A DNA stretch of 64,000 bases from Eunapius fragilis (GCA_963681505.1 OY811990.1:3983165-4047164), one strand, 5' to 3'. Positions 43,311 through 56,209 are shown, counted from the first letter of the stretch. The notes: a model not told the origin generated them from the letters alone. Numbers and translations: made by a program.

Positions 43311-44620
43311 TGTAACAGGCCACCCACGCGATGACTGACACACTCGAGAGGAATATGACCCTAAGTTCCATTCAAAGGTCATCCCACATCACTATGCATG
43401 CACATATATTCGCATACACATGAATAGGCCGGCTGACCTAGAGGTCAGGCCGCCGTAACAATAGGAGCCGCACTGCGTACAGGTAATTGAGTCCCCAGTC
43501 CATCACATCCCCTCACCCTTCTCCTCAACAAAATCTATTATGTCATAGACCAGGACAGGGAATCGGCATTTCCGTTTTCCTTTCCAGGCCGGTGTTGCAC
43601 TTGGAATTGGAAGGGCTGTAGAGCTAGACTCCATCTTGAGAGCTTGGCATTATTCTCACGTAGCTTGTCAAGCCACTCGAGTGCTCTATGATCAGTTTGT
43701 GTCACAAAAGGTCTGCCCAGGAGGTATACCCTAAACACCTGTGTGGCCAGCTTTGTGGCCAAGCACTCCTTCTCAACTGTAGAGTATCTCTGCTCTCTTG
43801 GGAGGAGTTTCTTACTGTAATAGGCGACTGGGTGGTCTGACCCTGTGTCGTCTATTTGGCTCAGAACTGCACCAACACCAAACTCAGATGCATCCGTTTG
43901 CAAAGATAAACTCTTTCACAAGGTCTGGGCTTCGTAACACCCGGTTGGCACACAGCAAGGCTTTCAACCTCCTATATTTAGCACAGAAACAATATATGCC
44001 TACAATGTGCTGTAATTATAGGACTATTACATTTTCCCTTCTGATAAGACCTTGTTTCCTTGCTTTTTACACCACCAATTGCCTGCAAATCATATATCCC
44101 ACCAACTTTCTCGTAGAGAATGTTTTTATTTGCATGTCTTCCTCTTCAGCATCTTCCTCCATAACCTCCTGCTGAGAAATATGCTCTGATATGAACTGGT
44201 GTACATGTAGAAGTTGATAAATCTCAAACAATAGCTGGGACATGAAGTTGCTGCCTTGGTCTGTGAGGATTTCTTCAGGTATCAATTAATTGTAGCAACC
44301 TCTCCAGATCACACCTTGCGTTCTGGAACCAGTTTGTGATGGACAAGAGTCTTTGAACATCCCGTATCCAAAAGGATGTCTTTGACGTACATCCCTTCCA
44401 CCCCACCGCTCCTTTCCAACGTTGAGTCATGTGCATCCTCAGCCCGCAGTACAATGCCTTGTTTGGACACCTCGACGTGATGTGGCCACGCTTGTTGCAG
44501 TTGTAACATGTCACGTGTGAATCTTCACTCCTCCATCTCTGCCCTTGGTTACGGCTGTCCTTGTTGCCTCCTTTCACTGGTTCAACCTCATCTGGGGTTG
44601 GTGTACTTGACTTTCCCGTG
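43311..44620 (-). mobile_element. Rearranged Ty3/gypsy relic (units E/F)
   Basis: Pieces on the minus strand: gag zinc knuckle CYNCNKRGHITSRC and protease LLDTGCSKTLVHH (44600-44290), an integrase scrap ILTDQGSNF (about 44285-44215), a foldback-like insertion (about 43980-44105) and an RNase H domain (43903-43538) with QTDASEFGVGAVL and HRALEWL. Possible LTR at 43311-43460 (TGTTACGG...CTGTTACA in minus sense). Order and spacing show internal deletion. It cannot move by itself. Confidence 0.7.
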
Positions 44621-44734
44621 ATGGGTCTGGTACGTAGATGTGATGTGGGCATGGAGACACTTGTAAATTATCCTTTAAACAAAAGGGTCACCTTGAAGAT
44701 AAAAGACATCATCATATAACTAGAGGAGTAGATC

Positions 44735-44805
44735 TATTGATGGGGGCAAGGGGCCTGCAGTGGTGTTCTGTTGTACATGTGGTCAGTTCCTCTGTACCTT
44801 CTGTG
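44735..44805 (+). pseudogene. B-box relic upstream of TRIM F
   Basis: Reads DGGKGPAVVFCCTCGQFLC and then diverges; identical to the coding segment over about 68 bases. Confidence 0.75.
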
Positions 44806-45204
44806 TACCACCAGAGCTGTAATAGTCCAGGTGTTACCAAGACATGGAGTCACACACAGTACATTGTATGTCTACTTTGTATAGAATTTTTAGACCTGCT
44901 TACTCAGGTACTAACTTTACCTACCATTATATGAGATTAACTTGATACAGAATCCTTGGGTTGAATGGCTTATAATTAATTGTAACGTGCACAATCATAT
45001 TATTACATACCTTCTCCACAGCCTCATTCTTGATCTACACTGACACATCTGTACACACCTTCATACGTTATCAGTATACTAACATGTTAGTCTCGTCCCC
45101 AGACCAATGTTACGCAGCAGTGGATGCCGTTCGCGTAGCGGTGATGAAATCCATCCGGTGCTGCATAACATGGGTCTGGGGACGTAACCAGCTACTGGTC
45201 ACTG

Positions 45205-45388
45205 GGTGTTGATACATTACATCATTCGCTGCAATGGTACGCAAAGGCAGGCACAGAAGTGATAAATGACAGCGACCACGAGGGGTTGAATATTCCTGTT
45301 TAGAACCAGATTAAAACCTGTTTTCATTAGTTCCCTATATAACATTTAAAAAACTCATCTGTGAGTTTACCCGCGAAGTTCTTTAGTG
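45205..45388 (+). promoter_or_regulatory. Core promoter of TRIM copy F
   Basis: Conserved block; the TATA element is TATATAA (45336-45342), 47 bases before the ATG, in a changed context shared with copy G. Confidence 0.55.
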
Positions 45389-47901
45389 ATGTCAACCCAA
45401 GTACAACATAACAGCATGTTACCTGTGCAGCGACCGACATATGGGCTGTGCCAAAATGATCTCGATCCTGGTGAACCACTTTGTGACGAGTGTGGAGCGG
45501 ACCAAAAATCGGGCCGAGTGACGTTGAAATCATCCAAGCACGATGACACGTGTAGTAGCAAGTAAAGCACGAACACACATACCGGCCGTGTTTTTATTAT
45601 TAAATTAGTACGCTACTAAAACACATAGCACGCTCCCAGGGCGATCAGCAATAGACACATATCCACCATATCTGTACATATACAATGTATTGCCTAGTAG
45701 ATCTTTCTCGAACATCCATTCATCCATGTTTATTCTTCCACAGGTCTGGCCTCTTCCCTCCACACACCATATGTCAGCTGTGCTCTAAGCCCTACACAGA
45801 CCCTAGGATCCTTCCATGTCTACACTCTTTCTGTGGGCAGTGTCTACATATGGAGATAGAGAGGTCTGGGGACAAGCAGAAGATGGAGTGTCCTACCTGT
45901 CAGAGAAGTATCACCATACCAGAGGGTGGAGTCAATGCTATACCTCAGAACCTCCATCTTGGCTTTGAGATGGAGGTGGCTGGGTACATGTCCAAGATTG
46001 GCAGTGGTAGTGAAAAGTCATGTGATGCTTGTATTGATGGGGGCAAGGGGCCTGCAGTGGTGTTCTGTTGTACATGTGGTCAGTTCCTCTGTACCTTCTG
46101 TCATGAGCACCACAAACGCAATAAGATATTCCATCATCACCAGATGGTTGGACTAGACCAGGAGTCAGTCAGACTACTTCCATCCATCATGGCATCAACT
46201 GAACAACATCATCATGAAACTAAAATCTATTGTGAGACCTGCCAGTGTCTGGTCAACAGAGACAGTGCCCCAGTTCTTCATAACCAGCACAGGTTTGCTG
46301 ATGTGTGTAATATTGCAAAGGTCCAAAGAGATGAAATGAGAGAAGCACTTGTGTGTGCACAAGAAATGACCTCTAAGCTGACCAGTGCCATTGGTGACAA
46401 AGACAAGATGGCAGAACAGGTTGAGACTTCCAGACAGAATGCCACAGTGCTCATAAATCAAGCCTATGAACAGTTCCACCAAGCCATAGAGGAAAGGAAG
46501 AAGACACTGTTGTCAGAGATGGGGGCCTTTTCACTTTCCAAGACAACAGCTATGTCCCTCCAGAAGGAACAGTTAGTGAAGATACAAGATGAGATTGGTC
46601 GCTACTCTGAGATGACCTCCCATATCCTCCTGACCCACACTGACCATGAGGTGGTAGCTCTTGGAGATCTGCTACCCACTGAACTGAAGGCCACCCTGAA
46701 GAAGGTTGAGGGAGTCTCCCTCTCTACCAGTGACATACATGTGACCCTACAAACTGATTCTCTGATGAAAATACTCTCCAAATTTGGTCATGTAATCAAC
46801 TCACCTCCATCACAAAGCACATGGTCTTCTAAGTCAGCAGCCAGGATGGACAAGGTGTATAGTGTAAAAGTGGAGACCAAGAGCTCAGAGGGAGAGAGGT
46901 ACCCATATGGTGGTCTGCAGGTGAAGGCTGAGCTGAGGCCCAAGTCACATGATGGAGCAGTTGTCCCAGGAAAGATGAAGGACCATGGAGATGGTACCTA
47001 CACCATCACCCTCACCCCTCAGGCTGTTGGTCCTCACCAGCTCCTCATCACAATGGATGGTGAACATGTACAGGGCAGTCCTCATGACCTTGATGTGAGG
47101 CCTAGCTACAGCACCTTATGTAACCCCCAGCAAGTTATCAGCTGTAGTGGTGGTTCGAAAGGAATAGCCATCCATGACAGTGGAGACATCTATGTAGCGT
47201 GTTGTGATGATGACTGTATTCGTGTGTTTGACCAAGGTGGTCATGAGAAGAGAACCATAGGTAGTCGTGGGAGTGGTGATGGTCAGTTCAGATATCCACG
47301 TGGTATATCCATCAAGGGAGATGTGATGTATGTTGCTGATTATTGCAATCATCGCATTCAGAAGCTGACAACAGAAGGACAGTTCCTACAAAAGTTTGGC
47401 CAACATGGATCAGATCAGGGAGAGTTTACCTGCCCAATATCAGTTATTGTTGACCAAAGAGACAAGATGATTGTTGCTGACAGTAAAAACCATAGGGTAG
47501 TGATATTGGATCAAAATGGCAGCTGGCTATTGACCGTAAATGGTAACGTCTCTGGTGCTCAGGGTTTTAAGGATCCATGGGGTCTTGCCTTGGACCCTCA
47601 AGGGAACATCCATGTTGCAGCCTATGGTTCTAACACCATCAAAGTCTTCACACCAGAGGGGACCTATGTCAGATCATATGGAGATGTAAAGGGTCCAACT
47701 GGAATAGCAATTGATGAAGAAGGTTACAGCCTTGTCTGTGAGCGCAGTGGCAAATGTCTCTCCATCTTTGATCCTGAGGGAAACAAGATCCACACAGTTG
47801 GAAATCTCATTGTACCCTTAGATATTGCTCTGGATCCTACAAGTGGTAGTCTGTATGTAGCCAACTATGGTGCTGACACTGTATTGAAGTATTCTGTGTA
47901 G
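45389..47901 (+). CDS. TRIM-NHL E3 ligase-like protein, copy F (open, altered zinc ribbon)
   Basis: Exons 45389-45561 and 45744-47901; 776 aa. The donor is AA|GTAAAG, making residue 58 K instead of R. In the zinc ribbon C18 is Y and F31 is L, so the first knuckle is lost; RING and B-box 1 are intact. Exon 2 also carries an upstream in-frame ATG at 45685 inside the intron, which could give an alternative start. The linker before the filamin domain is shorter by a few residues. NHL loops are the most different of the array: RYPRG, ADYCNH, TCPIS, CERSGK, IVPLDIAL. Likely functional, perhaps without the N-terminal metal site. Confidence 0.8.
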
Positions 47902-47943
47902 TGGTGATGTAATGATGATGTAGTGTTAATACATAACATGAAT

Positions 47944-47957
47944 GTTGCTATGGCAAC
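47944..47957. promoter_or_regulatory. RFX X-box-like palindrome, first (unit F)
   Basis: GTTGCTATGGCAAC. Confidence 0.5.
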
Positions 47958-48095
47958 AGAGGAGGGTCTTATCATTATGTGTATGTTGTACAGGTTAGTT
48001 CACATGACCTAGGCCTAGCTATGTAACCCTCAGCAAGTGATGATGTAATGATGATGTAAGGCATCAGGTGTGGGGGTGCAAGGTTGGGATTGTGT

Positions 48096-48109
48096 GTTGC
48101 TATGGCAAC
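48096..48109. promoter_or_regulatory. RFX X-box-like palindrome, second (unit F)
   Basis: GTTGCTATGGCAAC, 152 bases after the first. Confidence 0.5.
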
Positions 48110-48219
48110 AGGATGATTCGCTCAGATGGAAACTGAACTTATGAGTAAATTACAGTCTGTAAGGAAGCAAAACTTATAGAGTTCCCAGTCAGCCCCAAGG
48201 AAGTCAGGTGATATCATAG

Positions 48220-48692
48220 AAACCCTACACCAGGCAGTCCACAGCTAAGGGGTGTGGCCTGGCTAACCAAATGTCCCCTGCAGTGACACACCTTTCCCTT
48301 CACACAGCCCCCACACACCCCTCACTCCCCTAGGTACCAGTGGTATAAAGTATCAAGTTCCCAGTCTGTTCCTGTGATATCATGGTTGGTGATCCCTATA
48401 GAAGGTGGCCCCGCCCAACACCAGGGTCCAGGCAGTCCACCGCAAAGAGGGGTGTGGCCTGGCTAAGCACATGTTCCTCTCCATGTTAGCACCATAGACC
48501 ATTGCTAAGATTGTCCAGTCCCCAGTCCTCCCTGAGACACCCAAGCCAAAGCAGTGCCTGTCCCTACCCAAGAGGTCCTATAGCAGCTGTCCTCCTCCCC
48601 CTCCCCTCCTAAAGCCTAGATTTCTATGAGAAGTACTTCCCACCCAACCACCACCTGTCATAGTATGACTATCACATGAGGTTAAGGAAGTA
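48220..48692 (+). other. Conserved unrecognised plus-strand block, shortened (unit F)
   Basis: The proline-rich part and much of the C-terminal segment are deleted. What remains (DFYEKYFPPNHHLS) runs into an in-frame TAG ('tcatagtatgac'). Confidence 0.4.
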
Positions 48693-48783
48693 ACCATATG
48701 CTCACATCAGTAAATCATCTCAGTAAACCAATGGTGCTGTAGTTTGTTACTTGCAGCTACATAAGCCTTGTTTGGGTGAGCTT

Positions 48784-48950
48784 TTATGTAGAGCATGTGT
48801 CCAGGCAGGATTTCTCTGTGGTAAACCTGTTGTCGTTGCCTAGGCTACCTCCATACATGAATACATCACACTGGGATGTGGTTAGGTTGTAAGTGAACAT
48901 TCTGATCTCATCACTGCATGGACCAGGGTCCTGTTTCAGCTGGCAGAACT
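48784..48950 (-). pseudogene. Kunitz exon, fourth cysteine lost (unit F)
   Basis: Full-length exon with acceptor CACACAG and stop. FCQLKQDPGPC, SQCDVF and KSCLDTC are present, but the central motif reads YGGSLGN instead of YGGCLGN, removing one disulfide. Confidence 0.6.
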
Positions 48951-49036
48951 CTGTGTGTGTGTGTGTAAGTGTGTGTGTGTGTGAGGATAACACAGTATTC
49001 ATAGCCCGTCAATGGAGGCATGTGTATGTCACTTAC

Positions 49037-49215
49037 GAGGTTGTGCTTGCAGCACCAGTGGTGAGGAGTTGGAGTCCCTGCACTTCTCAGGGTGCACACA
49101 CTGCCCGCCATCCTCCACTAGCCCACTGGGGCAGAAGCACCCAGCCACACACACCTCTATGCAGGCCAAGGCTTTGCCCACACAGGTGGGGGGGGCAGGC
49201 ACTGCCACCCTCCTG
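49037..49215 (-). pseudogene. TIL-b exon, truncated at its 5' end (unit F)
   Basis: Donor GTAAGTGA intact. ACPPTC to CVHPEKC region present, but the sequence breaks off at 'gaagacc', where about 200 bases of AT-rich sequence (49215-49430, nothing recognised) replace the exon start. Confidence 0.55.
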
Positions 49216-49568
49216 AAGACCTTTGGATGTGTGTGTTTGTGTGTTTATCTACATACTGTTATCTTTGCAAATTGGACCATTTTCATGTATGTACATTTGT
49301 TACGTGATCTCCTGTATGTATACATAGTATAATAACTGATTCATTGAAAGAGATATACAATATATGTTACGTGTTTATTGTGCATATATGTATTATCATG
49401 CATATATCAGAAATGTTATGTTGTGAGTAGGATCTGGTAGGGTGTGGCTTAGTTAGTCCACACCCCTTTGTGTTACATCATCAGAATAGTTTGGTCTAAT
49501 AGTTACGTCAGTTACAGACGTTGTTATTTAGCCCAAAGGAAGAAAAGAGGTGAGATGAGTTAGTTATT

Positions 49569-49704
<136 letters not shown>

Positions 49705-49726
49705 AGGGGTGAAGGTCAACTTATTG

Positions 49727-50021
49727 AGGACAGAGATGATGGAGTTGTTGCTCCAGCACTGTGACACTGTGCACACCTCACATCTGAAGGACACCTGGAG
49801 GAAATTGGGTATGGATGTACTGGGCACCACCAGTTGTATGGTGTCAACAGTTGGTATGGGGAGCTCTTGCATGTTTCTGATCACTGCTCTTGGGTTGATG
49901 AGCTGTGTGTACCAATGGATGCTTACTTCAGGGCTTTGTTCAACCAGTGGAGAGCAGTCAGTGGTGATGTTCACTCCTTCATACACCCTTATGTCGTAAC
50001 CAATGGTGACAGGGACCTCAC
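49727..50021 (-). pseudogene. Ig-like exon with lost donor (unit F)
   Basis: Reads RVYEGVNITTDCSPL, IHWYTQLINPRAV, IPTVDTIQLVVPS and VSFRCEVCTVSQCW: first cysteine, tryptophan and second cysteine of an Ig fold. The donor, GTAAGT in units E and G, is ATAAGT here. Confidence 0.6.
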
Positions 50022-50469
50022 CTGATGTGACCAGGAACAGGATAAGCTACCACTCTCTCTCCCTCACCCTCCCCTCATCCTCACACTAACACCTTCACCA
50101 CTCCCCTTTTCTAATCATAAATAAAATCTTTCTCTTTCAGAATATTTTGTACAGGTGTACACGTGTACATGTAATGAAGTGAAAAATATTTGTTTGATTT
50201 GTATATTTCTTTTCCCCAAAACCTTCCATTTTACACCACCTCTGCCTCCAATATTCCATCTACCTATAAGAATGTTTCATCTTCTTTAAATAAATATGGC
50301 GCCAATTCCAAAACCCTAACGAAAATAAGGTATTTCAATGTATCAGTTCAGTGGGCGGCTGACCAGCGAAGATAAAATCATTACATGCATTTTGATACCA
50401 ACGGCATCATGATTCTATAGCGAGTTATGAATTCCTTTGCAAGGACTACTGACATAAGAAGTAACTAAC

Positions 50470-50698
50470 CAGATGTGAAGATGGTTGCCACGATGATGGG
50501 AGGTCTGGGAGGAGGGGGGAGGGTGGAGATGGTGCAGTTGGATGCCATGATGCAGTCTCCGTTATACTCCACCATGTTGGGGGGGACAGAAGCATCCCTG
50601 CACGCATTGTGTGGGACAGCCATCAGGGGGGGTGGGGTTGGCACATGTTGGTCGGCAGACTGGGCCACACTCAGAGTAGAACTTCCCTTCAGGGCACA
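50470..50698 (-). pseudogene. TIL-a exon with 1-base frameshift (unit F)
   Basis: CPEGKFYSECGPVCRPTC and GCPTQCVQGCFC are in one frame. An extra C in the C-run (plus 50579-50586) then shifts the frame before the NGDCIMASNC segment. Donor G|GTTAGT. Confidence 0.6.
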
Positions 50699-50821
50699 CT
50701 GGAGGAGAGACCAGACCACAACATGATGGCAGCACACACACACATGTACACGCACACACAACACACACACACATGTACACACACATACACACATGTACAC
50801 ACTCATACACACACAACACAC

Positions 50822-51013
50822 CTGGAGCCATACAATCTATAGGCACATAGGCTTCAAATGATGCTGTGTTGGTGTTGGGTGGACATTGTACACATGAGCT
50901 GTAGTCCAAGCCAGCCTTCCTCCACGTCCCCTGGGGGCAGGGCTGACATCGCGATGATGTCATTGATGGAAGGTAGAGACCGTCACCACATTTGTCGCAT
51001 TGTAGGGGACAGT
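50822..51013 (-). pseudogene. GCC2/GCC3-like exon (unit F)
   Basis: Same 192-base exon as unit E, open, with CGDGLYLPS and CPQGTWRKAGLDYSSC. (CA)n-rich intron at 50734-50820 lies on its 3' side. Confidence 0.6.
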
Positions 51014-51129
51014 CTGGGGAGGAGGAACCTTGTAAAGGGGTGAAGAATTTGGGATGGGAGGAGATTGGGTGGGATGGATGGGGAGGAGGGTGGGTGGGGT
51101 AGATGGGGAGGAGGGTACTAGCAGGATGC

Positions 51130-51365
51130 ATGAGGAGGTGTGCATGAGGGGAGGTGTGCATGAGGTGTAGGTGTGCATGAGGTGAGGTGTGCTTGAGGGG
51201 AGGTGTGCATGAAGGGAGGTGTGCATGAGGGGACGTGTGCTTGAGGGGAGGTGTGCATGAGGGTAGGTGTGCATGAAGGTAGGTGTGCATGAGGGGAGGT
51301 GTGCATGAGGGGAGGTGTGCATGAAGGTAGGTGTGCATGAGGGGAGGTGTGCATGAGGGGAGGCC
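51130..51365. repeat. 16-bp minisatellite (unit F)
   Basis: About 14 copies of the 'aggtgtgcatgagggg' type. Confidence 0.85.
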
Positions 51366-51369
51366 ATAC

Positions 51370-51680
51370 ATACCACGGAGTGTGACTGGTCAGGATACCA
51401 TACAGACGTATGACCATCACCACATGCACCTTCACTCACTCCTCAAAGCCAAGTCACAGCTGTACCAAATGACTAAAATGGCTGCTGCTGGTTCACTTAT
51501 GGCTGAGGGCTTGGGGGTAAGGCATACACAGAAGAATGACCCGCCACCTGGTCTGCCATCTTTAACCATGGCAATACCTCCAACATCACCTCAACCAATG
51601 GTAGAGATATTTCCAATCTGCTATCATAGGCACAACTCTGTTTGCTTTTATGAAAGCAGAGAGAGACTGAAACCATAAAA
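51370..51680 (-). pseudogene. Unrecognised 5' block of the mosaic gene (unit F)
   Basis: Close copy of 42925-43230. Confidence 0.3.
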
Positions 51681-51764
51681 CCATGAAGGCAAAGGACATC
51701 TTATGAGGAGACACTAACACACACATGCATACATAACAAAACCAACCACCACTAGCCTCATACT

Positions 51765-52595
51765 GTTACGGGCCACCCACGCAATGGGATAATGGTTTTT
51801 GACTCCACGTAAGTATACGCCTCTCCCGGCCTCCAGCAAACAGATCGTCATCCATGTTGTAGATAGGTTCAGAGCTCCGCTGCCCCACAACCCTCTCTTC
51901 ACAGATGGACTCTCCTGTTGCCTCATCTTCACCACTTTCCTCTGGACTACTATGCCGAGATTCTGCAACCTCCTGGCTGAGCTGAACTGGTGATGCTGTC
52001 ACCTGAGAGGTAACCTCCTTTTGTCGGCGAAGCTCCTCTTCCTCTTCTTGCTTCCTAGCGCCAGCTCTCATCACCACCATCATCACTCCCTGTCTACCAT
52101 TCTCTCCAAACGTTGGTGATTTGACTCCTATACTAGCTGTCTTCCAAATTCAGGGACTTCGGTCCCCAACAACACGAGCCACTGCTGCTTTTACCGACAC
52201 TGGAACACCATCAACCTCCAGTTTAAGGTCAGCGACATACATGTGTCCCCATGAACACAATTAATTGTAGCAACCTCTCCAGATCACACCTTGTGTTCTG
52301 GAACCAGTTTGTGATGGACAAGAGTCTTTGAACATCCCGTATCCAAAAGGATGTCTTTGACGTACTTCCCTTCCACCCCACCGCTCCTTTCCAACGTTGA
52401 GTCATGTGCATCCTCAGCCCGCAGTACAATGCCTTGTTTAGACACCTCGACGTGATGTGGCCACGATTGTTGCAGTTGTAACATGTCACGTGTGAATCTT
52501 CACTCCTCCATCTCTGCCCTTGGTTACGCCTGTCCTTGTTGCCTCCTTTCACTGGTTCAACCTCATCTGGGGTTGGTGTACTTGACTTTCCCGTG
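51765..52595 (-). mobile_element. Ty3/gypsy relic at the same site (units F/G)
   Basis: Gag zinc knuckle CYNCNNRGHITSRC and protease LLDTGCSKTLVHH (52570-52290), then an acidic linker (52086-51766) with ELRRQKEVTSQVTASPVQLS. The left boundary follows 'ctcatac' as in units E/F, so this is the same ancestral insertion with different later deletions. Confidence 0.65.
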
Positions 52596-52717
52596 ATGGG
52601 TCTGGTACATAGATGTGATGTGGGCATGGAGACACTTGTAAATAATCCTTTAAACAAAAGGGGTCACCTTTAAGATAAAAGACATCATCATTAAACTAGT
52701 ATTAAAAGGAGAAGATA

Positions 52718-52790
52718 TATTGATGGGGGTAAGGGGTCTGCAGTGGTGTTCTGTTGTACATGTGATCAGTTCCTCTGTACCTTCTGAGTA
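52718..52790 (+). pseudogene. B-box relic upstream of TRIM G
   Basis: Reads DGGKGSAVVFCCTCDQFLC; two substitutions versus the gene. Confidence 0.75.
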
Positions 52791-53189
52791 CCACAAGAGC
52801 AGTAATAGTCCAGGTGTTACCAAGACATGGAGTCACACACAGTACATTGTATGTCTACTTTGTATAGAATTTTTAGACCTGCTTAATCAGGTACTAATTT
52901 TACCTGCCATCATGATTAACTTGATACAGAATCCTTGGGTTGAATGGTTTATAATTATTTGTAACGTGCACAATCATATTACTACATACCTTCTCCACAG
53001 ACTCATTCTTGATCTACACTGACACATCTGCACACACCTTCATACGTTATCAGTATACTAACATGTTAGTCTCGTCCCCAGACCAATGTTACGCAGCAGT
53101 GGATGCCGTTCGCGTAGCGGTGATGAAATCCATCCGGTGCTGCGTAACATGGGTCTGGGGACATAACCAGTTTTACTGGTCACTGGGTG

Positions 53190-53368
53190 TTGATACATTA
53201 CATCATTCGCTGCAATGGCACGCAAAGGCAGGCACAGAAGTGATAAATGACAGCGACCACGAGGGGTTGAATATTCCTGTTTAGAACCAGATTATAACCT
53301 GTTTTCATTAGTTCCTATATAACATTTAAAAAACTCATCTGTGAATTTACCCGCGAAGTTCATTAGTG
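53190..53368 (+). promoter_or_regulatory. Core promoter of TRIM copy G
   Basis: Conserved block with TATATAA at 53316-53322, 47 bases before the ATG at 53369. Confidence 0.5.
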
Positions 53369-55869
53369 ATGTCAACCCAAGTACAACACAACAGCATGTT
53401 ACATGTACAGCGACTGACGTGTGGGCTGTGCCAAAACGATCTCGATCCTGGTGAACCATTTTTTGACGAGTGTGGAGCAGACCAAAAATCGGGCCGAGTG
53501 ACGTTGAAATCATCCAAGCACGATGACGCGGTATAGCAACAGGTAAAGCACGAACACACATATAGTATACCGGCCGCCTGTGTTAAATTATTGTTAAATT
53601 AGCACACTACTAAAACACATAGCACGCTCCCAGGGATCAGCACTAGACACATCATATGTGTACATGTATTGCCTAGTAGATCTTTCTCGAACGTCCATTA
53701 TTCTTCCATAGGTCTGGCCTCTTCCCTCCACACACCATATGTCAGCTGTGCTCTAAGCCCTACACAGACCCTAAGATCCTTCCATGTCTACACTCTTTCT
53801 GTGGGCAGTGTCTGCATATGGAGATAGAAAGGTCTGGGGACAAGCAGAAGATGGAGTGTCCTACCTGTCAGAGAAGTATCACCATTCCAGAGGGTGGAGT
53901 CAATGCTATACCTCAGAACCTCCATCTTGGCTTTGAGGTGGAGGTGGCTGGGTACATGTCCAAGATTGGCAATGGTGATGAAAAGTCATGTGTTGATGGG
54001 GGCAAGGGGCCTGCAGTGGTGTTCTGTTGTACATGTGGTCAGTTCCTCTGTACCTTCTGTCATGAGTACCACAAGAGAAATAAAATATTCTATCATCACC
54101 AGATGGTTGGACTAGACCAGGAGTCTGTCAGACTACTTCCATCCATCATGCCATCAACTGAAGAACAACATCATCATGAAAGTAAAATCTATTGTGAGAC
54201 CTGCCAATGTCTGGTCAACAGAGACAGTGCCCCAGTTCTTCATAACCAACACAGGTTTGCTGATGTGTGTAATATTGCAAAGGTCCACAGAGATGAAATG
54301 AGAGAGTCACTTGTGTGTGCACAAGAAATGACCTCTAAGCTGACCAGTGCCATTGGTGACAAAGACAAGATGGCAGAACAGGTTGAGACTTCCAGAGAGA
54401 ATGCCACACTGCTCATTAACCAAGCCTTTCAACAGCTCCACCAAGCCATAGAGGAAAGGAAGAAGACACTGTTGTCAGAGATGGAGGCCATTTCACTTTC
54501 CAAGACAACAGCTCTGTCCCTCCAGAAGGAACAGCTAGTGAAGATACAAGATGAGATTAGTCGCTACACTGAGATGACCTCCCACATCCTCCAGACCCAC
54601 ACTGACCATGAGGTGGTAGCTCTTGGAGATCTGCTACCCACTGAACAGAAGGCCACCCTGAAGAAGGTTGAGGGAGTCTCCCTCTCTACCAGTGACATAC
54701 ATGTGACCCTACAAACTGATTCTCTGATAAAGGAACTCTCCATATTTGGTCATGTAATGACCTCATCTCCATCACAAAGCACATGGTCTTCTAAGTCAGC
54801 TGCCAGAATGGACAAGGTGTATAGTGTAAAAGTGGAGACCAAGAGCTCAGAGGGAGAGAGGTACCCATATGGTGGTCTGCAGGTGAAGGCTGAGCTGAGG
54901 TCCAAGTCACATGATGGAGCAGTTGTCCCAGGACAGGTGGAGGACCATGGAGATGGTACCTACACCATCACCCTCACCCCTCAGGCTGCTGGTCCTCACC
55001 AGCTCCTCATCACAATGGATGGTGAACATGTACAGGGCAGTCCTCTTGACCTTGATGTGAGGCCTAGCTACAGCACCTTATGTAACCCCCAGCAAGTTAT
55101 CAGTTGTAGGGGTGGTCCAAAAGGTATAGCCATCCATGACAGTGGAGACATCTATGTATCCAGTTGGAATGATAACTGTATTCGTGTGTTTGACCAAGGT
55201 GGTCATGAGAAGAGAACCATAGATAGTGGTGGGAGGGGTGATGGTCAGTTCAGTGGACCATGTGGTATATCCATCAAGGGAGATGTGATGTATGTTGCTG
55301 AATATGGTAATCATCGCATTCAGAAGCTGACAACAGGAGGACAGTTCCTAAAAAAGTTTGGCCAACATGGATCAGGTCAGGGACAGTTTAATGGACCAGC
55401 ATCTGTTATTGTTGACCAAAGAGATAGGATGATTGTTGCTGACAGTGACAACCATAGGGTAGTGATATTGGATCAAAATAGCAGCTGGGTATTGACCATG
55501 AATGGTAATGTCTCTGATGCTCAGGGTTTTCAGTATCCATGGGGTCTTGCCTTGGACCCTCAAGGGAACATCCATGTTGCAGCCTATGGTTCTAACACCA
55601 TCAAAGTCTTCACACCAGAGGGGACGTATGTCAGATCATATGGAGATGTAAAGGGTCCAACTGGAATAGCAATTGATGAAGAAGGTTACAGCCTTGTCTG
55701 TGAGTGCAATGGCAATTGTCTCTCCATCTTTGATCCTCAGGGAAACAAGATCCACACAGTTGGCAATCTCAATGAACCCCGTGGTATTGCTCTGGATCCT
55801 ATAAGTGGTAGTCTGTGTATAGCCAACCGTGGTGCTAACACTGTGTTGAAGTATTCTGTGAAGTGGTGA
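53369..55869 (+). pseudogene. TRIM-NHL copy G, stop in exon 1, exon 2 open
   Basis: Exon 1 (53369 to about 53541) has TAG at 53534-53536, just before the donor, and one base more than its paralogues (GCGGTATAG...). C32 of the zinc ribbon is F. Exon 2 (53712-55869, acceptor CCATAG) is fully open: RING, B-box 1 with a four-residue deletion (KSCVDGGKG, losing the CDAC knuckle), degenerate B-box 2, coiled coil, filamin, NHL. The usual stop is mutated (TAG to AAG), adding K and W. A protein could still be made from another first exon or from ATG 53818, which would lack most of the RING. Recent decay is the simplest reading; an assembly error in exon 1 is possible. Confidence 0.65.
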
Positions 55870-55905
55870 TGTAATGATGATGTAGTGTTAATAGATGACA
55901 TGAAT

Positions 55906-55919
55906 GTTGCTATGGCAAC
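55906..55919. promoter_or_regulatory. RFX X-box-like palindrome, first (unit G)
   Basis: GTTGCTATGGCAAC. Confidence 0.5.
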
Positions 55920-56070
55920 AGAGGAGGGTTTTATCATGATGTGTATGTTGTACAGGTCAGTCCACACAACCTTGGCCTATCTATGTAACCCCTGATGTAA
56001 TGATGATATGTAACCCCAGCAAGTGATGATGTAAGGCATCAGATGTGGGGGTGCAAGGTTGGGATTGTGT

Positions 56071-56084
56071 GTTGCTATGGCAAC
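56071..56084. promoter_or_regulatory. RFX X-box-like palindrome, second (unit G)
   Basis: GTTGCTATGGCAAC. Confidence 0.5.
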
Positions 56085-56209
56085 AGAGGATGATTCGCTC
56101 AGATGAAAACTGAACTTATGAGTAAATTACAGTCTGTAAGAAAGCAATACATATTGAGTTCCTAGTCTGCCCCAAGGAAGCCGATTGATATCATAGAAAC
56201 CCAACACCA

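Noticed and set aside
45685-45743. Extended N-terminus of copy F from the intronic ATG as the main product
   Set aside because: Not conserved in other copies and bypasses the conserved exon 1; kept only as a possible alternative start.
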